From contig CAMTUJ010000041.1 of the NCBI GenBank assembly GCA_947084925.1, positions 1 through 31,701 of the forward strand: 31,701 bases of DNA. Reading direction: 5' to 3'. The notes under the pieces are model-generated. The model saw only the letters and a list, made by a program, of their open reading frames with translations. It had not been told where the DNA came from and ran no database searches. Of the stretch, positions 15,541 to 23,275 are shown in pieces. The position numbers and the translations under genes were made by a program. Within the stretch, counting starts at the first letter, position 1; each line of letters begins with the position of its first letter. This stretch comes from JAGPUQ01 sp947084925 (GTDB lineage: Bacteria; Pseudomonadota; Gammaproteobacteria; Pseudomonadales; Porticoccaceae).

Positions 15541-16692
15541 TCACCGCACCTTCAGCCCCATGGTGTTGGCGATCAGGTTGCGCAGCATCTGTGAACTGCC
15601 GGCAGCAATGGTCGTGCTGCGCGCGTCGCGATAGTGCCGCTGCATGTCGTACTCCATCATGTAGGAATAGCCGCCCAGGATCTGCATGCCCTGGTTGGCC
15701 ACCTCGACAAAGGTTTCCGAACCGAACAGTTTCGCCTCGGTGACTTCCCGCAACGCAGGCTCGCCCTTGGCGACCTTGGCGGCCGCGCGCAGCATCAGCA
15801 TGCGGGACGCATCCACTCGGGTCTGCATGTCGGCGAGCATATGGGCGATGGCCTGGAATTCGCCGATGGGCCTGCCAAACTGCTTTCGTTCCTTGGCATA
15901 GGCCAGCGCCTGATCAACCACGGTTTGCGCGTTACCGACGTAACCGGCGGAAGTCACGATACGCTCGAACAGCAATCCCGAAAGCATGCAGTTCCAGCCG
16001 CCATTGACCGCCCCGATACGCTGGGCGTCGCTGATCCGCACATTGTCGAAAAAGACTTCGTTGAGTCCCAGCATGTTGGCGCCAAAGGTACGCAGCCGGC
16101 GTGTCTCGACCCCGGGGGTGTCGTTGGGAACCAGGAATGCGGTGATGCCTTTTTGATAGGGCGCTTCGAGATCGGTTTTGCAATAGAGTGTGATGACATT
16201 GTTCCTGGCGTCGGCGGCAGTGGAAAACACCTTCTGGCCATTGATGACCCAGTCGTTGCCGTCGCGCGTCGCCAGGGTGCGCATGTTGCCCGCATCCGAG
16301 CCCGCATCGGGTTCGGTCATCGAGATCGACATGCGGATTTCGCCCTTGATCAATCTCGGCAGCCAGATCCTTTTCTGTTCTTCATTGCCGTTGTTCAACA
16401 GCGACAAACCGCTGAACACCGACAGGCCATAGGCTTCGAGAAAGCTGTAGGCTTTGCGTCCCAGCTCCTCGCCCACCAGGGCCATGTCGATGACATTGCC
16501 GCCGAAGCCGCCGTAGCTTTCCGGGAACGGCAGGCCGATCAACCCCATCGCTACCCAGGCTTCATAAACTTCGTAGGGGTAGAGGCCATTTTCATCGTGT
16601 TCCCGGATGTATTCGGGCGTCGCCTCGGTGTCCATCATGCGGCGCAGATTGTCGAGCAGGATGCTTTGTTCCTCGGTGTAATCGAAGTTCAT
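15541..16692 (-). CDS. Acyl-CoA dehydrogenase
   Basis: The product has 383 residues from MNFDYTEEQSILLDNLRRMM (ATG 16690-16692, AGGAAA upstream). It has the standard three-domain ACAD layout. FAD/substrate signatures are SISMTEPDAGSD (122-133) and KVFSTAADARNNV. The C-terminal helical domain has YAKERKQFGRPIGEFQAIAH and the FAD-binding MQILGGYSYMMEYDMQRHYR. The medium-chain-type catalytic Glu in the C-terminal 'YEG' position is missing (TIAAGSSQMLRN). A Glu at residue 243 (SGLLFERIVTSAG) occupies the isovaleryl-CoA-dehydrogenase-type position (LDLERL), so an alternative catalytic base is available. A short branched-chain or aryl-acyl-CoA substrate is inferred, not shown. Confidence 0.92.
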   Translation of the reverse strand: MNFDYTEEQSILLDNLRRMMDTEATPEYIREHDENGLYPYEVYEAWVAMGLIGLPFPESYGGFGGNVIDMALVGEELGRKAYSFLEAYGLSVFSGLSLLNNGNEEQKRIWLPRLIKGEIRMSISMTEPDAGSDAGNMRTLATRDGNDWVINGQKVFSTAADARNNVITLYCKTDLEAPYQKGITAFLVPNDTPGVETRRLRTFGANMLGLNEVFFDNVRISDAQRIGAVNGGWNCMLSGLLFERIVTSAGYVGNAQTVVDQALAYAKERKQFGRPIGEFQAIAHMLADMQTRVDASRMLMLRAAAKVAKGEPALREVTEAKLFGSETFVEVANQGMQILGGYSYMMEYDMQRHYRDARSTTIAAGSSQMLRNLIANTMGLKVR

Positions 16693-17281
16693 GATTGATT
16701 TCCTGGAAGGTGGATTGAAATGTGTAAGCGCGCGGTTGTGGTTGCCGACCCAGCCACTGGTATTTGCCTCGGCCCGGTGCCCGAATCCGTAGTACAGCAA
16801 CGGTTGCCAAGCGCATTTGCCAGTGGCCGGCCAGGCGGCAGTGAGCGCGGGAAAATTGATGTGTCCGACCATACAGCGGTTATCGGGGAGGGTCCAGATG
16901 TCCCGTACAACAGATATCCCGTACAACAACCGCGGGGCCGCGCGGACTTGATCGAAAATCAAAGCGGGACAGCAGGGGATGAGGAAACGGCCCGAAGCTT
17001 TTCTCAAGGTGGAAAGCGGGAATCACCGCCGAAGGAATTTTCCCGGTTCCGTCGCGGGCCCCGGCCCATCCGATCAAGGGAGGAAGGCGCAGACCATACC
17101 GCCAACCGGCTTCGCGCTCGCCCTGCTGCCGCCGGCGATCGCGAGCCTGGCGTGCTGGCGCACGACCACACGTCCGTGGATCGACACCGGGGCGTTTGTA
17201 GCCCTTCACGCGCCCCTGCTACACTCGAAGCGCCGCGCACCGGCGCGATCACGTCACTAAAACAACCAAGGGAGCACCCTG
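16693..17281. other. 589-bp intergenic region with a 12-bp direct repeat
   Basis: This divergent region between the acyl-CoA dehydrogenase gene and the small membrane protein gene has no convincing coding frame; open frames are short and Arg/Pro/Gly-rich. It contains TCCCGTACAACA twice, at 16901-16912 and 16917-16928 (16-bp period), about 210 bp upstream of the dehydrogenase start. That spacing suits a regulator binding side by side on one DNA face. No promoter could be called with confidence. Confidence 0.45.
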
Positions 17282-17542
17282 ATGCAAAATTTCTTTCTGA
17301 TCGGCAAGCTGGCCACGCTGGGATTCTGGATTCTGCCGGTGCTGGCGGTGGTGGGTGTCTTTGCCCCGCCATGGGATTACCGGCTGCTCGCCATCGCCTT
17401 CGTGATCTTCCTCGCCCACCTCGGTGAACTGGTGTTCGTATTCGGCAAGCTCAAAGCCGCCGGCCGCGCGGAAATGCTCGATGTCGTGATGGTGATTCTG
17501 GTCGGGCTGTTCCATTGGGTGCCGATCCTCCGCAAATCCTGA
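17282..17542 (+). CDS. Small membrane protein, possibly DUF1145-like
   Basis: An 86-residue protein with three hydrophobic stretches (LATLGFWILPVLAVVGVFAP, LLAIAFVIFLAHLGELVFVF, DVVMVILVGLFHWVPIL). The start MQNFFLIGKL has a strong ribosome site (AGGGAG). The 'IGKL....FW' opening and central 'HL.EL' resemble DUF1145 proteins; that link is tentative. It lies 27 nt upstream of the dioxygenase gene on the same strand, so the two may be co-transcribed. Inner-membrane location is inferred from hydrophobicity. Confidence 0.7.
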   Translation: MQNFFLIGKLATLGFWILPVLAVVGVFAPPWDYRLLAIAFVIFLAHLGELVFVFGKLKAAGRAEMLDVVMVILVGLFHWVPILRKS

Positions 17543-17569
17543 GCGAACGCCTGTCCCGAGGTTCCCGCC

Positions 17570-18442
17570 ATGTTCGATGTCGCAACCGCGCTCCACGAAA
17601 TCCGCACCCGGGGCTACACGCTGCTGCCGGATTTTCTCGGCGGCGGGCGCCTTGCGCGGGTGCGCAGGGCGCTGGACCGCGAACTGGGCGCGTACCGGGG
17701 TCGCAACAACTTCGAGGGCCACGCCACCGAACGTGTCTACACGCTGGTGGCGCGGGACCCGGTGTTTCGGGAGATCATCGAAGATTCCCGGGTGATGACC
17801 CTGTGCGATACCTTCCTCGAACCCAATTACCTGCTTACCGGCAGCCTCGCCATCTGCATCCATCCCGGCGAGACTCCCCAGCCCTGGCACAATGACGACG
17901 CGTTCTACCCGATACCGCGCCCGCGCCCCATGGTGAGTTTGTCCACCATCGTCGCGGTGGATGATTTCACTGCCGAAAATGGCTGCACCGAAGTGATTCC
18001 CGGCAGCCATCTGTGGAGCGATGCCGAGATCGGCGGCGATTATCGGGACGGTGATCGCGAATCCGATCCCGACTTCGCCGCGCGCATGGCGGACAGATCG
18101 GTTCCGGTGGAAATGCCGGCGGGAACCTGCGTGGTGTTTGCCGGCAACCTGCTGCACCGCGGCGGCGCCAATCGCAGCCAGGCACCGCGCCGCGCCTTTT
18201 CCATTCAGTACTGCCAGCCCTGGGCCAGAACCCAGGAGAACTACTTCCTCGCGGTACCGGCGGAACAGGCCGCCGCCATGAGTCCGCGCATCCAGTCCCT
18301 GCTGGGCTACTCCATCCATCGGCCCTTCATGGGACATGTGGCGGGGCGACATCCGTTGAAGTCCATCATCCCCGATGCCGTGCCACCCATGGCGCAGGCG
18401 CTGCCGGATGACCTCAGGACAAATCCACCGCGTACTGTTTGA
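17570..18442 (+). CDS. Phytanoyl-CoA dioxygenase (PhyH) family protein
   Basis: The product has 290 residues with a PhyH-type double-stranded beta-helix. The Fe(II) site is visible: WHNDD (H107, D109) and the distal His in AGNLLHRGGANRS (H196). Arg in PRRAFSIQY (207/208) would bind 2-oxoglutarate. The motif ENGCTEVIPGSHLWS (136-150) is typical. These enzymes hydroxylate lipids, halogenated or small-molecule substrates; the substrate cannot be told here. A GAGG ribosome site precedes the ATG. The last 29 nt overlap the 3' end of the opposite-strand DUF2237 gene. Confidence 0.88.
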   Translation: MFDVATALHEIRTRGYTLLPDFLGGGRLARVRRALDRELGAYRGRNNFEGHATERVYTLVARDPVFREIIEDSRVMTLCDTFLEPNYLLTGSLAICIHPGETPQPWHNDDAFYPIPRPRPMVSLSTIVAVDDFTAENGCTEVIPGSHLWSDAEIGGDYRDGDRESDPDFAARMADRSVPVEMPAGTCVVFAGNLLHRGGANRSQAPRRAFSIQYCQPWARTQENYFLAVPAEQAAAMSPRIQSLLGYSIHRPFMGHVAGRHPLKSIIPDAVPPMAQALPDDLRTNPPRTV

Positions 18443-18791
18443 GCGTCGCCATATCCACCATGGCGAGGGTCTCCTCGTGGGTGGCGCGCAACCGCACCCG
18501 GGGCGCGCAGCCGGCGCGGTAGGCCTCGATCCAGCGCGCGGCGCACAGGCACCAGCGGTCGCCGGGTTTGAGTCCCGGAAACTGGAAGTCCGGCATGGGA
18601 GTCGAGAGGTCGTTGCCGCGACCGCGGGAAAATTCGAGAAATTCGGCGGTGGCTTCGATGCACACGGTGTGGATGCCGGTGTCGTCGTGGCCGGTGTTGC
18701 AGCAGCCGTCGCGGTAGAAGCCGGTGACAGGACTGGTGCTACAGCTTTCCAGGGGTTCGCCAAATACGTTGCGGGATTCGAACTGGGTCAT
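18414..18791 (-). CDS. DUF2237 family protein
   Basis: The 125-residue protein matches DUF2237 in length and landmarks: NVFGEPLESCSTSPVTGFYR, DGCCNTGHDDTGIHTVC, AEFLEFSRGRGNDLSTP, FPGLKPGDRWCLCAARW, ATHEETLAMVDM. The conserved Cys and His residues suggest metal or redox chemistry, but the family function is unknown. Its 3' end overlaps the convergent PhyH-like gene by 29 bp (18414-18442). Confidence 0.88.
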   Translation of the reverse strand: MTQFESRNVFGEPLESCSTSPVTGFYRDGCCNTGHDDTGIHTVCIEATAEFLEFSRGRGNDLSTPMPDFQFPGLKPGDRWCLCAARWIEAYRAGCAPRVRLRATHEETLAMVDMATLKQYAVDLS

Positions 18792-18902
18792 CGCGGGATA
18801 TGGTCCTGATGGGCGTCGGGTGGGTCGGATTGGCGCCAGTGTAGCGCGCTGCGCGCGGTTCGGTTCGCTTCGATCCAGATCGGATTCCGGCAGCCGGCAT
18901 CG

Positions 18903-19583
18903 TCAGCCGTCGCTTTCGACCCTGCCGTCCACAATGCGGATCACGCGATCGCCGGCGCGGGCGAATTCGGGATCGTGGGTGACCGCCACCACCGCACGCT
19001 GCCCGCCGTGGGCGATGCCGCTCAGGATTTCGCGCACTCTGGCGCTCGCCGCTGAATCCAGATTGCCGGTGGGCTCGTCGGCGAGGACCACCAGCGGCTC
19101 GTTGGCGAGCGCGCGGGCGATGGCGACGCGCTGGCGCTGACCGCCGGAGAGCTGGTCCGGGCGCTTGTGCAACTGGTCGCCGAGCCCCAGATCCACCAGC
19201 AACTGTTCGGCCCGCTCGCGCTGCGCGGCGGGCGCGAGGTGGGCGCGGCGCGCCATGGGCAGCACCACGTTGTCGAGCACGGAAAACTCCACCAGCAGAA
19301 AATGAAACTGGAACACGAAGCCGAGTTTGGCCAAGCGTGTAGCGGCAAGCCCGTTGTCGTCCAGACCGGAGGTATCAACGCCGTCGAGCCAGATACGGCC
19401 CGTGCTGGGCACGTCCAGCAGGCCGAGCAGATAGAGCAGCGAGGATTTGCCGGAGCCGGACGGCCCCTGGATGCTGACGAACTCGCCACTGTGAATCGAC
19501 AGATTCACATCGCGCACCAGGGTGACCGGCGTCGGCCCCGGCAGCACCCGGGTGACGCCTTCCGCGCGCAGCATTTCGCTCAC
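18903..19583 (-). CDS. ABC transporter ATPase, LolD/MacB type
   Basis: The product has 226 residues from a GTG start (MSEMLRAEGVTRVLPG). It has Walker A GPSGSGKSS (40-48), the Q-loop FVFQFHFLL, signature LSGGQRQRVAIARAL, Walker B VVLADEPTGNLDSA and the H-loop AVTHDPEF. It belongs to the class that works with MacB/LolC/FtsX-like permeases. Its natural partner is the permease at 20976-22163. The two genes would normally overlap as GTGA, and the remnant of that junction is still seen at both places. They are now separated by an esterase gene plus a terminator, so this gene probably needs a separate promoter or read-through. Confidence 0.92.
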   Translation of the reverse strand: MSEMLRAEGVTRVLPGPTPVTLVRDVNLSIHSGEFVSIQGPSGSGKSSLLYLLGLLDVPSTGRIWLDGVDTSGLDDNGLAATRLAKLGFVFQFHFLLVEFSVLDNVVLPMARRAHLAPAAQRERAEQLLVDLGLGDQLHKRPDQLSGGQRQRVAIARALANEPLVVLADEPTGNLDSAASARVREILSGIAHGGQRAVVAVTHDPEFARAGDRVIRIVDGRVESDG

Positions 19584-19616
19584 GCCATGCTACCTCGCTC
19601 GCAGGATATCGACCGG
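19523..19616. repeat. Direct repeat A flanking the esterase segment
   Basis: This ~94-bp stretch covers the first ~20 codons of the ABC ATPase gene plus a short relic of a permease end (PVDILRAR in minus-strand frame). It matches 20919-21008. The first ~60 bp differ at only about three positions after the edge; the remainder contains a small indel. Together the two copies bracket the esterase gene. Confidence 0.85.
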
Positions 19617-19655
19617 CTGGCTCGGGATGTTGCGCACCCCCCCGGGCGAAGCGAC

Positions 19656-19681
19656 AAAAAAAGCGGCTGTAGGGCCGCTTT
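19656..19681 (-). terminator. Intrinsic terminator after the esterase gene
   Basis: In the minus-strand transcript a stem AAGCGGC / GCCGCTT (arms 19661-19667 and 19674-19680, 6-nt loop) is followed by a run of seven U (19655-19661 complement). This is a classic factor-independent terminator, 19 nt after the esterase stop. It would also block transcription from upstream into the ABC ATPase gene. Confidence 0.85.
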
Positions 19682-19698
19682 CGCGCGGTGTCGGCTGT

Positions 19699-20661
19699 TC
19701 AATTGCCCAGCAGTTGGGCAATGTCATGAGCGATGATCGTATGGACAGCCGTCGTCGGATGGATGCCATCCCAAAAGAGGTAGGTGCCCGGATGTTTGCA
19801 GACGAAAGGCGGATCGCCGGGGCTTATGCAGGGGTGGGTCACGTCGGTCAAACCGAAGGCGGCCGGATCTTCATGGATGGTGCTGAACGTCCCGTAAAGA
19901 TCGAACTCGGTGATGGTGATGTCCGGAAGGGACCGAAGGGTTGCCAAAACGACGCCGAGGTTGGTATTGAAGGCTTGGGCCAGCAGGCCGGCACCGGTGA
20001 CGGCGTCCGGACCCAAGGCCTGTACCGCCGGAATCAAACCGATGTTGGGCGCATTCCAGACTATGAATTTGCGTGCGCCGGCGCGATACAGCGCGAGGAT
20101 ATTCGCACCGACGGCGCTGACGCCGGCGGCGATGACGGGTCCCGGGTCCACGCCGGCACCGGCCGCGGCCAAGGCGTCCCGAACGTCATTCCCGCCGAAC
20201 GCGACCACATAGAGGGCGTCGGGCGACGCCCTGCCCGAGAAATCCTGCAGAAAAACCCGAACCTGAACCGGAAGGTTGATGTTCAGACCGTCGTCGTTGG
20301 CGCGTGCGCCGCCAACCGCGTAATTCGTCGCGCGCGAATTGGCGTCGCGAAACGCCGGGCCGACGTCGGGAGCAAGGCCCAGGGATCTGCCGAGCTGCTC
20401 CGCCCAGGTGGGGCCATTCGTGAAATGGTGGCCGCCACGCGCATAGGCATCGTCCGGGATCAGAAGGGGATTGACGTCATAATTCGGCGGGGTGTTGTTT
20501 TCCCGTTGCAGCACAAAGGCGTTGCCGCTGTCGGAGAGACTGTCTCCGAAGACAACGATTTCGGACACCGGCCCCGCGGCCCAGGTGAGCGGCGCGGTCA
20601 GCGCGCCACCGAGCAAACTGATGAGCAGGGATTTTCTGAACGTTACCGGTTTGGTCTTCAT
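19699..20661 (-). CDS. Secreted SGNH/GDSL-family esterase or phospholipase
   Basis: A 320-residue protein starts MKTKPVTFRKSLLISLLGGA (ATG 20659-20661, GGAGCGG upstream); an ATG 12 nt earlier is also in frame. A signal peptide ends around LTWAA (residue ~29). The SGNH blocks are FGDSLSDSGNAF (catalytic Ser41), a conserved Gly region (NYAVGGARA), FGGNDV (Asn) and WDGIHPTTAVH (Asp/His pair). It belongs to the phospholipase/lecithinase/haemolysin-type GDSL enzymes, without an autotransporter barrel. It is a stand-alone exported hydrolase placed inside an ABC transporter operon, flanked by direct repeats and ended by its own terminator. Confidence 0.9.
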   Translation of the reverse strand: MKTKPVTFRKSLLISLLGGALTAPLTWAAGPVSEIVVFGDSLSDSGNAFVLQRENNTPPNYDVNPLLIPDDAYARGGHHFTNGPTWAEQLGRSLGLAPDVGPAFRDANSRATNYAVGGARANDDGLNINLPVQVRVFLQDFSGRASPDALYVVAFGGNDVRDALAAAGAGVDPGPVIAAGVSAVGANILALYRAGARKFIVWNAPNIGLIPAVQALGPDAVTGAGLLAQAFNTNLGVVLATLRSLPDITITEFDLYGTFSTIHEDPAAFGLTDVTHPCISPGDPPFVCKHPGTYLFWDGIHPTTAVHTIIAHDIAQLLGN

Positions 20662-20918
20662 TGTCCGCTCCATAAGACTTCACTGAAGGTCGCTCGCGCC
20701 GCGCAACGCGGGCCAGCGGACGAGTTTTGCTGCTGGATTCCATCGCCAGCCTGCCTCCGCGTCGATGCGCCGGTCGGCGGGCGGTACAGGCTGGCCCCCC
20801 GCGGGAATCGGCGCACGGGGAACATAAGCACCCATCCCGAGCCAGTCAACGGCTAATAATTCTCGGCTGGCAGGATCATGCGCGCTGCCACCGCTGCAAT
20901 ATCCTGATTGTTCAGCCT

Positions 20919-20979
20919 TGACCGGCGCCGGCCCCGGCAGCACCCGGGTGACGCTTTCCGCGCGCAGCACTTCGCTCAC
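20919..20979 (-). pseudogene. Relic of an ABC ATPase 5' end
   Basis: The GTG at 20977-20979 overlaps the permease stop as GTGA and opens a frame reading SEVLRAESVTRVLPGPAPV, nearly identical to the start of the ATPase at 18903-19583 (SEMLRAEGVTRVLPGPTPV). Homology ends abruptly at about 20919. It marks the ancestral position of the ATPase gene. Confidence 0.8.
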
Positions 20980-21008
20980 GCCATGCCTCCCCGCAGGATC
21001 TCGACCGG
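20919..21008. repeat. Direct repeat B flanking the esterase segment
   Basis: The counterpart of 19523-19616, 1396 bp away in register. It contains the true end of the permease gene and a relic of the ATPase start, and marks the other edge of the esterase-bearing segment. Confidence 0.85.
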
Positions 21009-22163
21009 ATGCACGGCACCGGCCTTGCGCGCCGGCAGGTACGCGGCGGCGGTGGCCGACAGCAGGGCAAAGCCGGCGGCGATCAGCAGTTGATCCACGC
21101 CCCAGTAGATCGGCAGATTGACGCTCTGGCTCATGCCGGGCGGGCGAATCTCGATCGACGCCAGCACCGCCATCAGCCCGAGTCCGGCCAGCGTGCCCAC
21201 CAGGCTGCCGAGCGCGCCGATCACCAGCCCCTGGGCGAGAAAGATGCGGCGCACATCGCGGGCCTGAAACCCCATGGATTTGAGGATGGCAATGTCGCGG
21301 CGCTTTTCCATCACCACGGTCGAGATCACATTGAAGATGCCGAATGAGGCGACCACCAGGATGGCGCTGACCACGGTGTACATGATGATGTTGCGCACGA
21401 ACAGCACCGACAGGATGTTCTCCGACGCTTCCTGCCACGACTGGGCGCGATAGCCGACACGGGCCTCGATGGCGGCCGCCACCGCGCGCGCCTGATAGGG
21501 ATCGTCGAGTTGCAGGATCAGGCGATTGGCTCGGTCCGGACGCCCCAGCAGCACCTGGGCGCGCTTGAGCAGCACATAGGCCTGGCCCTCGTCGATGGAG
21601 GTGGTGCCGGTGTCGAACAGCCCGACGATCTTGAGGGTGCGCACCAGGCCCGCCGGCGACGACAGGGTCAGGTTGTCGCCCATCTTCAGAAACAGTTTCT
21701 CTGCCAGCTTGCGGCCGATGATGATGCCATTGGGGTTGGCGCCGAGCGCCGCCAGCGAGCCCGCCACCATCTTGTCCTCGATATCGCTCACGCCCAGCAT
21801 CAGACGCGGCACCACGCCGTTCATGGTGACGCCGCGTTCCTTGCCGGCCGAAGTGATGATGGCCTGGCCGGTCAGCACCGGCGCGACACGCAGACCGGGC
21901 AGCTCGGCGATCGCCGCCAGCTTCTGCTTGTAGCCGCGAATGCCGCGGGTCTCGGTGCGCGGTTCGAGGCCGCGCAGGGTCAGTGCGGCATCGGGATAGG
22001 CGCGCCGGACCGGTTGCGGCGGCGGCGCGCGGTACTCGTCGCTCACCGTGATGTGCGGCGCGTTGTCGATCATGCGCTGGATGAAGTCCGCTTCCGAGCC
22101 GCGCATCAGCGAACTGATGGCGAGGAAGAAGGCCACGCCGAGTACGATGCCGAGCATCGACAT
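20976..22163 (-). CDS. ABC transporter permease, MacB/FtsX type
   Basis: The listed start ATG (22161-22163) gives 395 residues (MSMLGIVLGVAFFLAISSLM). Homology of the family begins earlier: the 22 codons upstream read LPLGLRIALTQLASRRRQAL, the typical cytoplasmic start before helix 1. That frame has no ATG, GTG or TTG; the first candidate is CTG at 22227-22229, which overlaps the hlyD stop (CCCTGA). Layout: helix 1; a large periplasmic MacB-PCD-like domain (~residues 25-270, IIIGRKLAEKLFLKMGDNLT); then three helices in the FtsX-type C-terminal domain (VVMEKRRDIAILKSMGFQAR is the conserved coupling region), ending PVEILRGGMA. Exporter or lipoprotein-type function with the adaptor and ATPase is inferred. 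Confidence 0.88.
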   Translation of the reverse strand: MSMLGIVLGVAFFLAISSLMRGSEADFIQRMIDNAPHITVSDEYRAPPPQPVRRAYPDAALTLRGLEPRTETRGIRGYKQKLAAIAELPGLRVAPVLTGQAIITSAGKERGVTMNGVVPRLMLGVSDIEDKMVAGSLAALGANPNGIIIGRKLAEKLFLKMGDNLTLSSPAGLVRTLKIVGLFDTGTTSIDEGQAYVLLKRAQVLLGRPDRANRLILQLDDPYQARAVAAAIEARVGYRAQSWQEASENILSVLFVRNIIMYTVVSAILVVASFGIFNVISTVVMEKRRDIAILKSMGFQARDVRRIFLAQGLVIGALGSLVGTLAGLGLMAVLASIEIRPPGMSQSVNLPIYWGVDQLLIAAGFALLSATAAAYLPARKAGAVHPVEILRGGMA

Positions 22164-22225
22164 CAGCGCCTGCCGCCGGCGGCTCGCAAGCTGGGTCAGG
22201 GCGATGCGCAGGCCGAGCGGCAGGG

Positions 22226-23275
22226 TCAGGGTTTGTCTCCGGACCGGACCGTGGCGCGACGGCCCGGGCGCAGGCCGGCGCCGGGGACACTGACCACCTG
22301 ATCGTCAGCGGCGAGCCCGGCGCGGATTTCCACCAGGCCGTCGCGACCCGCGCCCAGGGTCACCGGCTGCTCGGCCAGGCGGCCGTCCCGTACCACCCAG
22401 AGTTTGTCGCCCGCGATGGCGGTGGCCGGCACCCGCAGCGCATCGGCGCGCTCGGCGACGACGATGTTGCAGTCGGCGGTCATGCCCACGCGCAGCGGTG
22501 TGTCCACGGGCAGCGCGATGCGCACACGAAAACTGCGCGCCACCGCGTCGCCCTTGGGGGTGATCTCGTGGACGGTGCCTTCGAACACGCGATTCGGAAA
22601 GGCGTCGGCCGCGATCAATACCCGCTGGCCCGGCGCGACCAAGGGGATGTCCTCCTCGTCGATCTCGGCGCTCACGCGCAGACCGCCGCAGCAGGAAAAC
22701 CAGAACAGGATGTCGCCGGGACGCAGCAACTGGCCGATCTCGCCGTCGCGGCGCAGGATGACGCCGTCCTCCGGCGCGCGCAGCGTCATCTCCGCAAGCT
22801 GCTCGCGCACCCGATCCCGCGCCGCCGTCGCGGTGGCGAGCTCGTTGCGCGCGCGGTCGCGGTCGGTTTCCGCCGCGAGGCGGCGGCGGTACAGCTCCTC
22901 GATGCGACGAAACTCCGCCTCGCCGAAACGCACTCGCGATTCCCATTCCGCTACCGTGGCGGCGAGATCGCGACTGTCGAGCCGCGCCAGCACCGCGCCC
23001 TTGCGCACGGTATCGCCCTCGTCGGCCGCGAGCTCCTGCAAGCGCCCGGTCACCTTGGGGCCGATGGCCACCATCACCTCGGGTTCCACGATCCCGGAGC
23101 CGTACACGGCTTCCAGCGCGGGGCCGCGGCTGGGCGTGGCGGCGGTCACCGTCACGGGTCCCAGAAAGTACCAGGCGGCGGACAGGGCGGCGGCGAGCAG
23201 CGCCAAAGCGATGAGCGCGCGCACCACAGCGCCCCCGCGCTGGGTAACCGGGCCGGACCGCGCAGCGTTCAGCAC
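22226..23275 (-). CDS. HlyD/RND-type periplasmic adaptor (membrane fusion protein)
   Basis: About 349 residues from GTG 23273-23275, chosen because AGGAG lies 11 nt upstream and it overlaps the preceding stop; GTG 23296 would add 7 residues. One N-terminal membrane helix (LIALALLAAALSAAWYFLG) is followed by a barrel/lipoyl half-motif (GSGIVEPEVMVAIGPKVTGR, GDTVRKGAVLARLD), a coiled-coil hairpin rich in Arg/Glu/Ala, and the second lipoyl half (LRAPEDGVILRR), then beta-barrel domains. It bridges an inner-membrane ABC permease (next gene) to the outer membrane or periplasm. A 14-bp perfect palindrome (GCAGGAGCTCCTGC, 23280-23293) covers its ribosome site. Confidence 0.88.
   Translation of the reverse strand: MLNAARSGPVTQRGGAVVRALIALALLAAALSAAWYFLGPVTVTAATPSRGPALEAVYGSGIVEPEVMVAIGPKVTGRLQELAADEGDTVRKGAVLARLDSRDLAATVAEWESRVRFGEAEFRRIEELYRRRLAAETDRDRARNELATATAARDRVREQLAEMTLRAPEDGVILRRDGEIGQLLRPGDILFWFSCCGGLRVSAEIDEEDIPLVAPGQRVLIAADAFPNRVFEGTVHEITPKGDAVARSFRVRIALPVDTPLRVGMTADCNIVVAERADALRVPATAIAGDKLWVVRDGRLAEQPVTLGAGRDGLVEIRAGLAADDQVVSVPGAGLRPGRRATVRSGDKP

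Noticed and set aside
19522..20856. A 444-codon plus-strand frame across the esterase region
   Set aside because: Antisense to a full SGNH esterase with signal peptide and terminator; its own translation has no family features.
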